Shown: positions 41,057-53,000 of the stretch, one piece after another
Position numbering within the stretch: the first letter of the stretch is position 1
How the letters are laid out: the number at the start of each line of letters is the position of its first letter
Assembly (NCBI GenBank): GCA_016180195.1
Contig: JACPBS010000005.1
Coordinates: 1 to 64,000, forward strand
Direction of reading: 5' to 3'
From: Candidatus Woesearchaeota archaeon
GTDB lineage: Archaea > Nanobdellota > Nanobdellia > Woesearchaeales > UBA10216
DNA: 64,000 nucleotides
Notes under the pieces: model-generated
Database searches by the model: none
Seen by the model: only the letters and a program-made list of their open reading frames with translations
What the model was told of the DNA's origin: nothing
Program-made: the position numbers and the translations under genes

Positions 41057-44000
41057 GTTGCATCCTGACGCATGTCTATCATGTATCCTGTGCCCGGCTG
41101 TAGGGCTGTTATTGTGTTCGGGTTGGTTATGCTTGGGTAAGGTGAGTACCGTTCCCATCTCTTATCTATGGCGTTGTAGGAAAAAAGTGCATAATATCTG
41201 CTTCCGAGGTTGGATAACGCGGTTTCAGGACTTGATTGTATCTCATAAGGATACCCGATCATGTTCCAGTCCTTTTTGAGCTGTGTAGTTAATGACGGGA
41301 CCCTTGTGCCAGCTATTGTTAGTGTGGTGTCTTCGATAACATCTATCCAGTATCCCTTGCCTGGCTCTATTGTGTTTAGTGTTTCTTCTGGGTTGAACAG
41401 CTTTTCTTCGGCAAAGTGTGATTTCCACGTGTTTGAAAGGCCGTCATAGTTGAACATTCTGGTGTATTTTCCGCTTATTGGCTGCATTACTGATTTTATG
41501 TCATTTTTATGGGGCATGACCGGGAAGCTTATCAGGTTCCAGCCTTGGTAGAGCTGTATGGTGTAGCTTACTTCCTCGTTGAGGTTCATTGTGTTGGCTT
41601 GTTTTAGTTCGCCTTCTGCCAGGTTGTCGGATGTGTCCTTCACTCTGAACGTGTAGTAATGTGCTGCTCCGTCATTTGGGGTGCTCCAGGTGTATGTGCA
41701 TGATCCGTTTTTTGCCGTTTCTGCAAATCCGTTTGTCGCTGCCTGCCATAGGCAGCTGGAAGAGCTTTGTATTTCTGTTATGCAGATTTCGCAGCTTTGA
41801 CTTAGTGAGTTGTCTGATACAGTTGCACGCAAGACAACTGTTCCGTATATCGGGTTTTGTATCTGCTGGACAAAAACAGTCGGCGGCGTCATGTCTGCCG
41901 GGATTCCTGATTCTGCTGTCACTTTTATGTTTTCATTTCCTGTTTTGTCGGTTGCGGTGACGGCATAATAATAGGTCTTGCCGCCTTCAAGGCCTGCGTC
42001 TGTGTAATTTGAGGATTCCCTTTTTTGGATTGTGGCAATCCTGAGGTCGGGTGTTGCGGTTGAAAAAGGAGAGGTACTTCTGTATAATGTGTAGTTACTG
42101 AAGTCTTCTTCAATGGATGGCTGCCATGTTATCTTCAGTGATGTTTGGTTTTTCAAAGTATATACTGTTATGTTCTGGATCGGCGCTGGGGCCTTGAGGT
42201 CTGGAATGGTTGCATTTGCTGGCGTGACTATGCTATTTTCGTTGTTGTACAGGTCTACTGCTGTGACCGCGTAATAAAATGTTTTTTCGCTTTCGATGTT
42301 TGCGTCGATGTAACTTGTTTCTGATGTTGTTCTGATTCGTTGGGCTGTTCTTGAGTCTTCAAAATATGTGTTGCTCCTGTATATTGCGTAGTAATTCAAG
42401 TCGGTTGCTGGTGATTGTTGCCATGCGAGTTGCAGTCCGCCTTGGCCCCACTTTGCTGTAAGGGAAAGGATTGGTGGCGGTGCTTGCGTGTCAACTTCAA
42501 AATTGACAGTTGCATTTCCTGTGTTGGAGTTAAGGTCTTCACAGCTTATCTTTAGGTTGTTGGTGCCTTCCTTTGCTGTTATAACTGTGTTGTTATCTAT
42601 TATTGGCGAGATCTTGTTGTCGATATCCTGGCTGCATTTAGTTATAGGCTCGTTGGCAGAATAATTCAGTGGAATTGCTGTGTTGTTGTACTTCCTTCCA
42701 TTTTGGGGGTGGGTTATGATTATGTTTGGTGGTGTCAGGTCTTCTATAGTGACCGATATTGTCTGGATTGTCCTGTTTGCGTTTCCTGCTGTGTCACTTA
42801 TAATTGCGGCATAATAATATGTTTGCTGGCTTTTGACAAGGTCATCAGTGTAGCTTGTCTGTGTTTTCTGCTTTGTTGTTGAGATTGCTGAAACCGCAGG
42901 ATCGTTCGTGGAGCTGAAGTTTTGCTGGCTCTTGTATATGGAGTATTCGCCGAAGTCTTCTGCTGAGCTTTGGGTCCAGTTGAGCATTACAGCTTCTTTC
43001 CTGGGAATCTGCAGAGCTGTCAGCTTTTCTTGTCGTGGCGGTGTTGTGTCAACAGAAAAGGAGATTGATTCATTTCCCGGGTTTCCAGCGCCGTCTTGAC
43101 ATGACAGGGTGATGCTATTCTGGCCTTCTGTCGCATTTATGAAGGGAGTGATGGCTTCATTTGTTGCTCCATTTAGTGAGTATGCGCATGTTGCTGCTTC
43201 TGATACATGGTATTGCAGGGGGATGGTGAGTGTGTTGTAGGCTTTTTGGACAGGTGAGGTTATGGTGATGTTTGGGGGTGTTATGTCGGATGTTGTGCCT
43301 GATGCAGTTATTACGTTTTTGTTCTCATTGCTGGAGTTGTCGACTGCGGTTATGGCATAATGATATGTTGTCTCGCTTTTCAGGCCTTTGTCATCATACT
43401 CGTTTGTTGATGTGTTTGCAATGAGGAATGCTGGCTGCGCTTTATCGAATGACGAGTTGCTTCTGTAAACTGAGTAGTGGCTTATGTCTTTTTCAGGGTT
43501 TGCCTGCCATTTTATTTTTAGTTCTGCTTGTCTTGGGACCTGAATAATGTCCAGTCCGGTGGATTGGGATGGAGCGATTGTGTCCGCAGATGTTCCTTCC
43601 TTGGAGCTTACTGTATTGTTTTCGTTTCCATGAATGTCGGTTGCTGTTACAGCGTAATGGTAGGTTGTTTCGCTTTGTGCAGTGTTATCCACATAAGCTG
43701 TTGCTGAAGAAGCCACTGTTCCTATCATTATTGCCTGTGTTGTTGATGTGAAGGGTGATGTGCTTCTGTAGATGCTGTAATTGCTAAGGTCCGTAGAGGA
43801 GATGGGTTGCCATGTTATTGTGATTTTGTTTTGGGATTTGGCAGGGGATATGTTGATGATCACGATTTGTTGCGGGGCTACGGAATCTTTGCTGAAGGTT
43901 ATTGCTGCGCTTCCAATATTTTGATTTGTGTCATTGCAGCTTACGTTTATCGTGTTGCCTCCTTCCTCTGCTGTTATCCTTGCTGTTGCAGTTATTGGCT

Positions 44001-47000
44001 GTTGTGTATCGCTGTTTACGGTGTATGTGCAGTTTGCAGGCTCGTCAACGCTTACAGAAAGTGTTATTTGGTCGGATGTGTAAGTTTTGTTCTGTGGTTG
44101 TGATATGGTTACCGAGGGCGGGCTGAAGTCATATGTTCTTGCGGATGCTGATTGTACTGAGATGTTTTCGTTTCCTGAGTTGTCTCTTGCGACAACTGCA
44201 TAGAAATATGTTGTGTCGCTTGCAACATCTGTGTCTGTGAATTCAAGTTCATCGGCATTATTGGTCGTTGCTATCTTTGATGCCTGTGTTGTTGATGTGA
44301 AGGGTGATGTGCTTCTGTAGATGCTGTAGTTGCTGAAATCAGGTGCGTTGCTTTTGCCCCATTTTACATGCACCGATAGTGCTTTGTATGCTGTAGTGGC
44401 TGTTGTTGTTAATGGTCCTGGCGGGTTTACGTCGGCAACTGTTCCTGAAGCCAGCAGGACAGAGGTATTTTCATTTCCGTATGCGTCAACCGCTGTCACA
44501 GAATAATAATATGTTGTTTCGCTGAGCAGCCCGGCATCTTCATGCTGTGTTAAACCTGTGGATGCCACTTTTTCAGCATTTGATATCGATGTGAATGGCG
44601 TTTGGCTTCTGTAGATGTTGAACCTGCTGAAATCCCTGGACTTGCCCGGCGTGATGTTCAGGCGCAATGAGTTTTTTCCCTTTTCGCTGTTAACTATCGT
44701 GATGCTGTTTGAAGGGATTTCTGCGTCAATATCAAATGAGGCTGTTGCAGCTGCCTGGTTTTGGCTTGTGTCGTTGCAGTAAAGTGTTATTGTATTTATT
44801 CCTTCGGGGCCTATTATTGTGGTGTTGCCGCTGATTTGAATTTTACTGTTCCCGTTCAAGGTGTATCCGCACCAAATGAGCTGCTCGTTAGCCGAGTATT
44901 GCAGCGGGATTGTGGCATTTTTATGAATCTGATTCTTAGGAGAGAGAATAGTGATTGAAGGCTGTATAGTGTCTGAAACTGTTCCTTGGGTTGAAATGAC
45001 GCTGGTGTTTTCATTCCCGACCATGTCGGTTGCGGTCACGGCATAATGGTAAGTCTGCTGGCTGATCACAGTAAAGTCTGTAAATTGAACTGTGTTTTGA
45101 TCAAGTATGGTTGCTATTCTTGATGCGGATGTTGTTGACTGGAATGGAGTGTTGCTCCTGTAGATGTTATAGCGCTCAAAGCCTGATTCCGGGCTTTTTG
45201 TCCATGTAATCAGGAGCTGGCTTTTCTTTGGAACCCCGGATACCGCGATGTTGATTGGCTGTGGCGGCGTTGAGTCTACGCTGAATGTTAGGGAGGAATT
45301 GCCCTGGTTTTGGCTTGTGTCGTTGCATAATAGTATAAGTGAATTGTTCCCTTCATCTGCATTTATTGTTGTTGCTCCGTTTACAACAGAAATTGGCTTG
45401 TTGTTAAGCCTGTATCCGCACCAGGTTGTTTCCTCGTTAGTCGCAAAGTATAGTGGAACAGAGGTCGTGTTGTAGATTTTTTTCTCTGGCAATAGTATGG
45501 TTATATTTGGAGGGATTGTGTCTGCAGCTGTTGCCTGCTGGAATATGGGGTCTGCCTCATTTCCGGCTTCGTCAATCACTACTGTAGAATAGGAGTATGT
45601 TTTCCCGCTTTCGACATTCCCATCTACAAACTGGGTCTGGCTGATGTTTGTTATTATAGCGATTGCCTGTGCAGGGCTGCTTGACCTGTATACGACATAT
45701 TGCTTGAACTCGCTTTCCGAGCTTTGCATCCATCTTATTGAGATCTTGTTCTGTTTGGCAAGCGGCTCAACGGTCAGTGGAAGCGGCTGTGGCTTCGTGT
45801 TGTCAATCTTTATTGTTATCTGATCGGATATTCCCGTATTTCCGGCCTCATCTGTCGCCCTGAATGATATGGGGTGAAGCCCGTCCGGAACATTTGTGGT
45901 GTTCCATTTGTAGATACAGTTGCCCTGCATGCTGCCTGGACCGAAGTTGTGTTGCGCTTTCAGCCAGGAGCATGGATTTCCTGCGCAAACCTCGCAGTAG
46001 GAAAGGCTGTTTGTTGAGTCCGAAATGTTCGCGCTTAATTCAGTCACGTTCCTTGCATGGGCTATGAGATTCGCTCGCACTATGGGCGGCACTTTGTCCT
46101 CAACAAGGAAATTTGTTTCTGCCTGTCCTTTGAGGCCTATTATGTCAGTTACGGTGATGGTTAGCTTGTTCTGCCCTATTTTTGCGGTTACGTTTATTGC
46201 CTCACCCTCCTTTCCGGTGACTATTACAGGAGAATTGCTGTTGAGCACGAACTCTGACCTAATAACCGGTTCGTTCACTGTGAAGTTTAGAGTCAGGAAT
46301 GGTGATGGATATGTTGCTCCGTTTTGTGGGGTTGCTATTTGCGCTATTGGGTGGGTTTTGTCGACAATGACTGGCAGTGTGATGTTTATAGGCATGCTTC
46401 CTGGCTGGGCTAATATGGTTGCTTCCTGTACTGCATCAGGAGCGCTGATCCGTATTGAGCTTCCTTCCTTGGCATTGACATTTGCCTTATTGAAAAGGTA
46501 ATATCCCAGCAGGTATCCACTTGCAATCGTTGTAGCAGATGTTGTTCTGTTTATTTTGTCTGTATCTGTCCAATAGGCTATTACGTTTATTCCTCCAAGC
46601 AGGGCTCCGCTTTTTTCCGTGACGGTTCCGTAAAATGTTGTGGGAAGTGCCGGCTTGTTTGCCTGTGTTTGTGTTGTGAGGTTTGTGGATGCAGTCCTCA
46701 TGTTTCCTGCGGCATCTACTGCATATGCTTGAATGTCGTAGTAGGTTGCGGGCTGCAGGTTTTCCATGATGAGTGTGTGGGTGTAGTTAAGTTCTTGGGT
46801 TGTTGTGTTCAGGGCTGTTTTGGATTGGGTGTATGAAATCGTAGCATGGCTTGGCTCGTTTGTTTTGATCGTCACCATGCCTGTCTGTCTCTGTATTTCA
46901 TCTGCTTCAAGTTGTATTACTGGCGCAGTGCCTTCAAGCCGGGCTGTGCTTGTTATTGACAGCTCGCCTGCTTGCTCGAGGATTGCCATCAATTCAATGC

Positions 47001-50000
47001 CTCCCGCTATCTTTCCTTTAAAGCCGGGGCTTAGCTTCCTTGATGTTGCAAGGATATTCCCGGATGTGTCGAGCATTTCATACATTGCGTCAGGGTCATT
47101 CCAGACAAGGATCACACTTCCGTTCTGCCCAAAGCTTATGCTGGGGTTGTCTCCGGATGGCGCAATGGCAACTGATTTAGACACGCTGCTGGTGTTGATG
47201 ATGCTCAGGGTTATTCCCGAATCCGATGCAGAGGCTACATAGCTTTCAGCGGCAGCAACAAGGGCAACTCGTCTTGCGTCGCCTATCAAGATGCTGTTCT
47301 CAAGGTTTCCTGCAGAGATCATGCCGTGATACGCTTTGCCGCCACTTATCCACGCAATCCTAATTTCCATATCTAAAAGTGATGAAGTGACCGCATAATC
47401 AGTGACATCATCGACAATCCTTGCATCACCCGAAACCTTGTTGCCGTAGTTGTCCAATTGTGTGTGATAAATGCTGTTTATGCCTTCCCTGTTGTCAATC
47501 CAGAAGACATGAACAAAAGTGCCGTCGCTCGCAACCTTTGGATTGGTTGACTCGAAAAGGTTGAACGTGATCCTTCTGTTGCTGATAACCGCCTGGTCGT
47601 TTATAATCTGGCTATAGTAAATTTCGTTATTGCCGTCCCTGTCATCCTGCCATGCTATGTGTATTTTCTCCGTCTCTGAAAAAGCATGAGGCTTTTTTGA
47701 ATTGTAAACCGTGCTTGTGAGCTTGTTCGAAAAGGCCAATATTTGAGCTGATGGGCTTATGCGGGAATAATAGATGTCAGGACTGCCATCGCTTGAATCC
47801 TCCCATACAACAGCGAAATTCCCTGTGGTTTGCTCCCGGGATATCTGCGGATCGGTTGCGTTTCTTTTTGGTGAAATTATTCTCACGGCAGCTGACCAGT
47901 TTACGGGTTGGCTTACGAATATGGTTGTTGAATTTATCGCAATATTGCCTGATATGTCTGTTGAGGTTATGGACAGGTTGTAGTTGCCTGCCCGGGCAGG
48001 TGTAGAAAGGATTCCCTGGTAAAGTCCTGAAATATTATTGATGTTCATCAGGACTGAAGCTCCTGCAAGGGATGACGTGACATTTGTTATCGCTGAGAGA
48101 TCCGTGATTTTGGCTGCTATATTGATGATTGAATTGGTTTCTGGTCCGGAGCCTATGATGATTGAGTCCATATTCGGCCCTTTCCTGTCAAGCGTGGTCT
48201 TCTTTGGGACGCCTTCCGCCCTGTTTGAACCTGTGTCTTCCACCCGAAGGTTGAGGGTGTATTGGTTATCGGGAAGCTCTGAACCTTGGAAGGTGAATGT
48301 GCATGTTCCCTGGGTTTCGCCGCTGCCAAATGTCCTTAACGTAGTCCACTCAGTGTCGCAAATCCCATCAATGCTTGCGCATGACTCGCATGTTTTCAGG
48401 CCGTTTTCATCGGAAACTGTGGCTGTGAATTGAAAGTCGCCTTTGATTTGTGAAGGGACTTGACTTACGGATATGGAAGGCTTTGTGGTGTCCTTCAGGC
48501 AAAAGGCTTTTTTTTCGAGCGAATAGCTGCCCTTACTGGTTACATGAATAGCGTAGCTGCCTTGGTTGAGTCCATCCCTTATCAGGCTAATGCGTTGTCC
48601 TTTTGATGCTGTTCTGTTTTCATCCCATGAGTTATCGCAGGCATTTGGAGTATATCTTGCGCTTAAGGTCTGGTTTCCGTAAATACTGTTTAGGGTGAGG
48701 TTTATTGTACATTCACTGTTTGTAAGCGTGTAATAGTAGTATTTTTCGGAGCTTGCAGGTGATTGCCACGTTGCTAGATTGTAGTTCCCTGTGTGCATCG
48801 TGTCATGTTTCACCATGCTTCCTGCAACGGTTTCCGGTTTTCCTGAGGTGTCGTAAACATAAATGTTGTGCTTAAACTGGGTTGGGCCTATTATCAGCTC
48901 AAGCTCACCATCCCCGTCAACATCGCCGAGCGCTGGAGATGAACTTGTGCCAAGGGAAACATCATCGATTTTCTTCGGAAAACCAAAAACAGGAATACCG
49001 TTGTGGTGCCACGCATATTTTCCAGCAATAATCTCCTTGTCACTGTCGCCATCAATATCCCCTACGATTGGGTTGACAAGGCTTGAGTAGTCAGTCATTG
49101 ACTGAGGCCAGCCTGGTGAGGTGACCCCGTTATTTTCAAGTACGTAAATTTTCTTACCCGACCTTATTATGATCTCGTTTGCACCGTCCCCATCTATATC
49201 ACTTATTGCCGGGTCACTTAGGCCATAGCCTACTTCTATCCTTATCGGAAATGTGCTGACCGGTTTCCCATCATGAAGGAAGGCTGAAAGCGTGCCGTTG
49301 TTCCCTCCCATCAGAATTTCCAGTTTGCCGTCACTGTCAAGATCTGCCAGGACAGGACTGTTGTAGGAAGAGGATAGTCGTTCTCCTGTATCCCTTGGCC
49401 AGCCGCTTACTGGGTTTCCGTATCTGTCAAACATATAGATCTCTGAATATCCTGTTGTCAGTATCTCTGGGGATCCGTCGTTGTTTACGTCCCCTGCAGA
49501 AGGGCAACTACCCATGTTCAAAGTCCCAATGGGGATGTTCCTGTATGTTGTTCCGTCATTATGGAGGATCACGATCTGTTTGCCTGCGTTATAGATTATT
49601 TCCTTTCCGGAGAATGCAGGGTCTATATCTGCCGCAACGATGCACGCGTTGCTTGGCATGTAAAATGTCCCTGTCACCTTTCCATCATAAGTATATATCT
49701 TTCCGGTGTTTCCGTCGTTGATTATCAGCTCGTTCGTTCCATCATCATTGACATCGGTGACCACAAAGCCATTGTTAAGGTGGTCTGACGATTGTATGGG
49801 CCATCCAGGCGCGACGGTTCCGTCGGAGTTGAAAACATGCCTGTAACTTACCGGGTATCCTTCTGAGTTGTACCTTGCAATCCCTGTCAGTATCTCAAAT
49901 TTCCCGTCGTTATTTATATCTGCCACTGTTGGGTTGAGGATAACAGTCGGGCACCATCCAGGTGCACACGGTTCAAGTTGTTTTGGCCATCCTTTGTGGA

Positions 50001-53000
50001 GGCTTGGATCAACATACGCTGTTGCTGTCTTAGATGTTGTCCGGCCGCCTGAATACTGCACTGTCAGTCTCAGTGTGTATACGCCTTCTGTTTGTGCAGT
50101 GTTTGTGTTCCATGTTGCAAGCAATTCATTGCTTTTCTGGTTGAGTCCGTTATTTGCAAGTATTATGCCGTTAGTGCTCCAGGATATAGGTGCGGTTCCT
50201 GATCCATATTCGATTTTGTAGTTTTCGAAGCTATTTCCGATCACTGTGCCTTTTATCTCTAGATCGTCTTGGCCGGATATTATGTCTTGTGCAGAGGGAG
50301 TTGTGATGAATACGTTATTTACCTCGACATTTCTTGTTTTGTTGTTTGCCTCTCCCAGGCTGTTTCTGACAGTTAATCTTAAGGTGTACGAGCCTTCCAC
50401 AAGTCCAAGCGTGTTCCAGCTTCCGAGTTTTCCATTTATCACTGGCATTGAAGACTGGATTATCGTTGCCCATGTTTGGGGATTGTTTCCTGGAGCGTAT
50501 TCAAGTGTGTAGTCTGTGAAGTTGGAAGCGAATGCGGTGCCGTTTACGTCTATTATTCCTGTTACCTTTCCTGAAATATCGATGTAAGATGTTGGGAACG
50601 TATCGCTTTGTGTGATTGCGGCAAGCACATTTACAAGCCCTGCACCCTGAGAGTATTTGTCAATTCCCTGGTCAACAGCAGTCTTGATCATCGAGTCTTT
50701 TATCTGCTGGGGCCCCCACGAAGGGTGTGCCTGCTTGATTAAAGCTGCTGCTCCTGCAATGTGGGGTGTTGCCATCGAAGTTCCGGAAATTGACACGTGT
50801 ATGTTGTCGATGCATCTTGAGCCTGACCATGCGCTATCCCATTCTGCTGCGCAAATGTTTATCCCTGGGGCTGAGATGTCTGGCTTGTCAATGCTGCCTC
50901 CGCTCCACACAAAAGGCCCTCTGCTGCTGAATGAAGCGATTGGATTGCTGCAATAGCCATTGGTTCCGATGTTCTCAGGCCTGCACCAGGCAGCCACTGT
51001 CATTGCTTTCCTGGCGCAGCCAGGGCATGCTATGGTCTGGGGATTTGGCCCTGAGTTGCCGGCAGCTACCGAAACGAAAACCCCGTTATTGAATGCGTTG
51101 TCAACTGCCTGTGAGGCGGGGTCATCAGGAGTTCCCGAGCCTCCGAGGCTTATGCTTATCACGTCTGCTCGGTCTGAAAGGTTGCCGTCTCCGTTTGGAT
51201 CCAGTGCCTTGTTTATTGCTGCGATTATGTTGCTGTATGAGCATTGCCCTCCTGAGCTGCATACCTTGTATGCGTATATGTCTGCATCTGGCGCCACCCC
51301 TTTCAGCGCCCCTTTGCCAGCTGCGGTTGCGGCAACATGGGTTCCGTGTCCATGGTCATCCATTGGGTCGGGGTCGTTGTTTTGGAAATCGTAGCCTGCT
51401 TTTACCTTGCACTGTGGTCCGAAGCATCCTCCTAGGTCTGGGTGGGTGTAATCAATGCCTGTGTCCACGATTGCTATTGTCCTTCCGAGGCCGGTGATTT
51501 TGTTGCCGGAAGAGTCGTTTAGTTTCCATACAGAATCTGCCTCGATGTAAGCTGTTGATGTTAAGAGGTCTATTGTGATTATATTATTGGGGTATATTTT
51601 CTTTACACCGGGCTGACTTTTTATTGTTTCGATTTCGCCTTCGGATACGTTGAGCAGCGCCCCGTTGAATGCTGTGTCGTATTCCTCTTTGATTTTCTCT
51701 TCGCCATTGATGATTAGTCTTTTTATGTTTTGGCGGAAATTAGTGTGTTCGTTTTTTATCCTTGATTTGTGCTGCGTTATTGAAGTAGGCCTGTTGAGTT
51801 TTGTAGAGTTCAGGTCTGTTTCTAGTTCATTCAGCCTTTTGTTCAGGTTATATTTCCTTATCGTTCCGGTTATTATCGCAAGGCCCTTCGTGTCAACCCC
51901 TTCGATTTCTTTCCTGAGCATTTTCGCCCTGGTTTCCTTTACTGAAATATCCGCATTTATTACGCTTTCAACAGCCGATATTGGCTGTTCATCAAACTGC
52001 ACTATATAGCCCTCAAATGCTGTGCTTATGTTTGATTCCGTAGAATAGAACATCTTGCTTGTTCCGAAATCCTCAGGAAGGGTTTCCATTATGTTTGTGG
52101 GTTGCGTTGTGTTTGCCTGGGTTGGGAATGGTGCAATGCCTGGGCATGAGCTTCCGTTGCTGCTGGTTTTGCAGTCAATGAAGCAGTTCGATATGGTTTC
52201 TCCTGAATCGCATTTTCCGTCGCCGCATTCGCCGTATTTAATGTTTAGGTTGGCAACGAAAAAAGTCGGATCCTCCATAACGTATAGAGTCGAGATGTTG
52301 TCATTGTAACCTGCTTTGCTTACCCTGACTGTTCTAGGGCCTGTCTTGGCGTACATCAGGTTGACAGGGGTTTCTCCTATGTATGCGTTATCCAGATAAA
52401 CATCGGCTGCGCTGGGTTGTGATCCTACAAAGAGTGGCCCGATGCCAGCGGTTTGGTTGCCAACTGAAACTTGCACGCTTGTTTCTGCAGCGTTGTTTGC
52501 CTCATTCGACTCCGTTACTGAGGATTGGTCGTCAGCTATAACCTTGAGCGTGTGGGTTCCCGTTCCTCCTATTCTCGCATCCACCCCCATATCCCAGCTT
52601 TCACCTGGCGCTAGTGGGTATATATACGTCCCCCCTAATGCATCCCGAACGCCGTCAAAATGTACCCATGCTGTGCTTTGCCCTGCGTTTGCTGTTCCGA
52701 TGTTCATAACTACTTCATGGAATCTTAATGTTGTTGTGCCCCCTGGGTTCGGCACACTGTAGGTTTTTTGCTTTGGCTCGACTATCGCCACAATATCAGG
52801 AGCGTCGTTTGGTCCTGGCGTGTGCATCGTTAGTGGAATATCGATTACTGTTTTCCCTTGAGCGATTGTTATTGGTTTATTTATGAAATCGTATCCCTGT
52901 TTGGAAACCGTAAGTACATGGGTCCCTGGAGAAAAGCCATGGACGCTTAAGGGGGTCAACCCCCAATTGTAATAATCTATCTTGACCCTTGCCTCATCAA

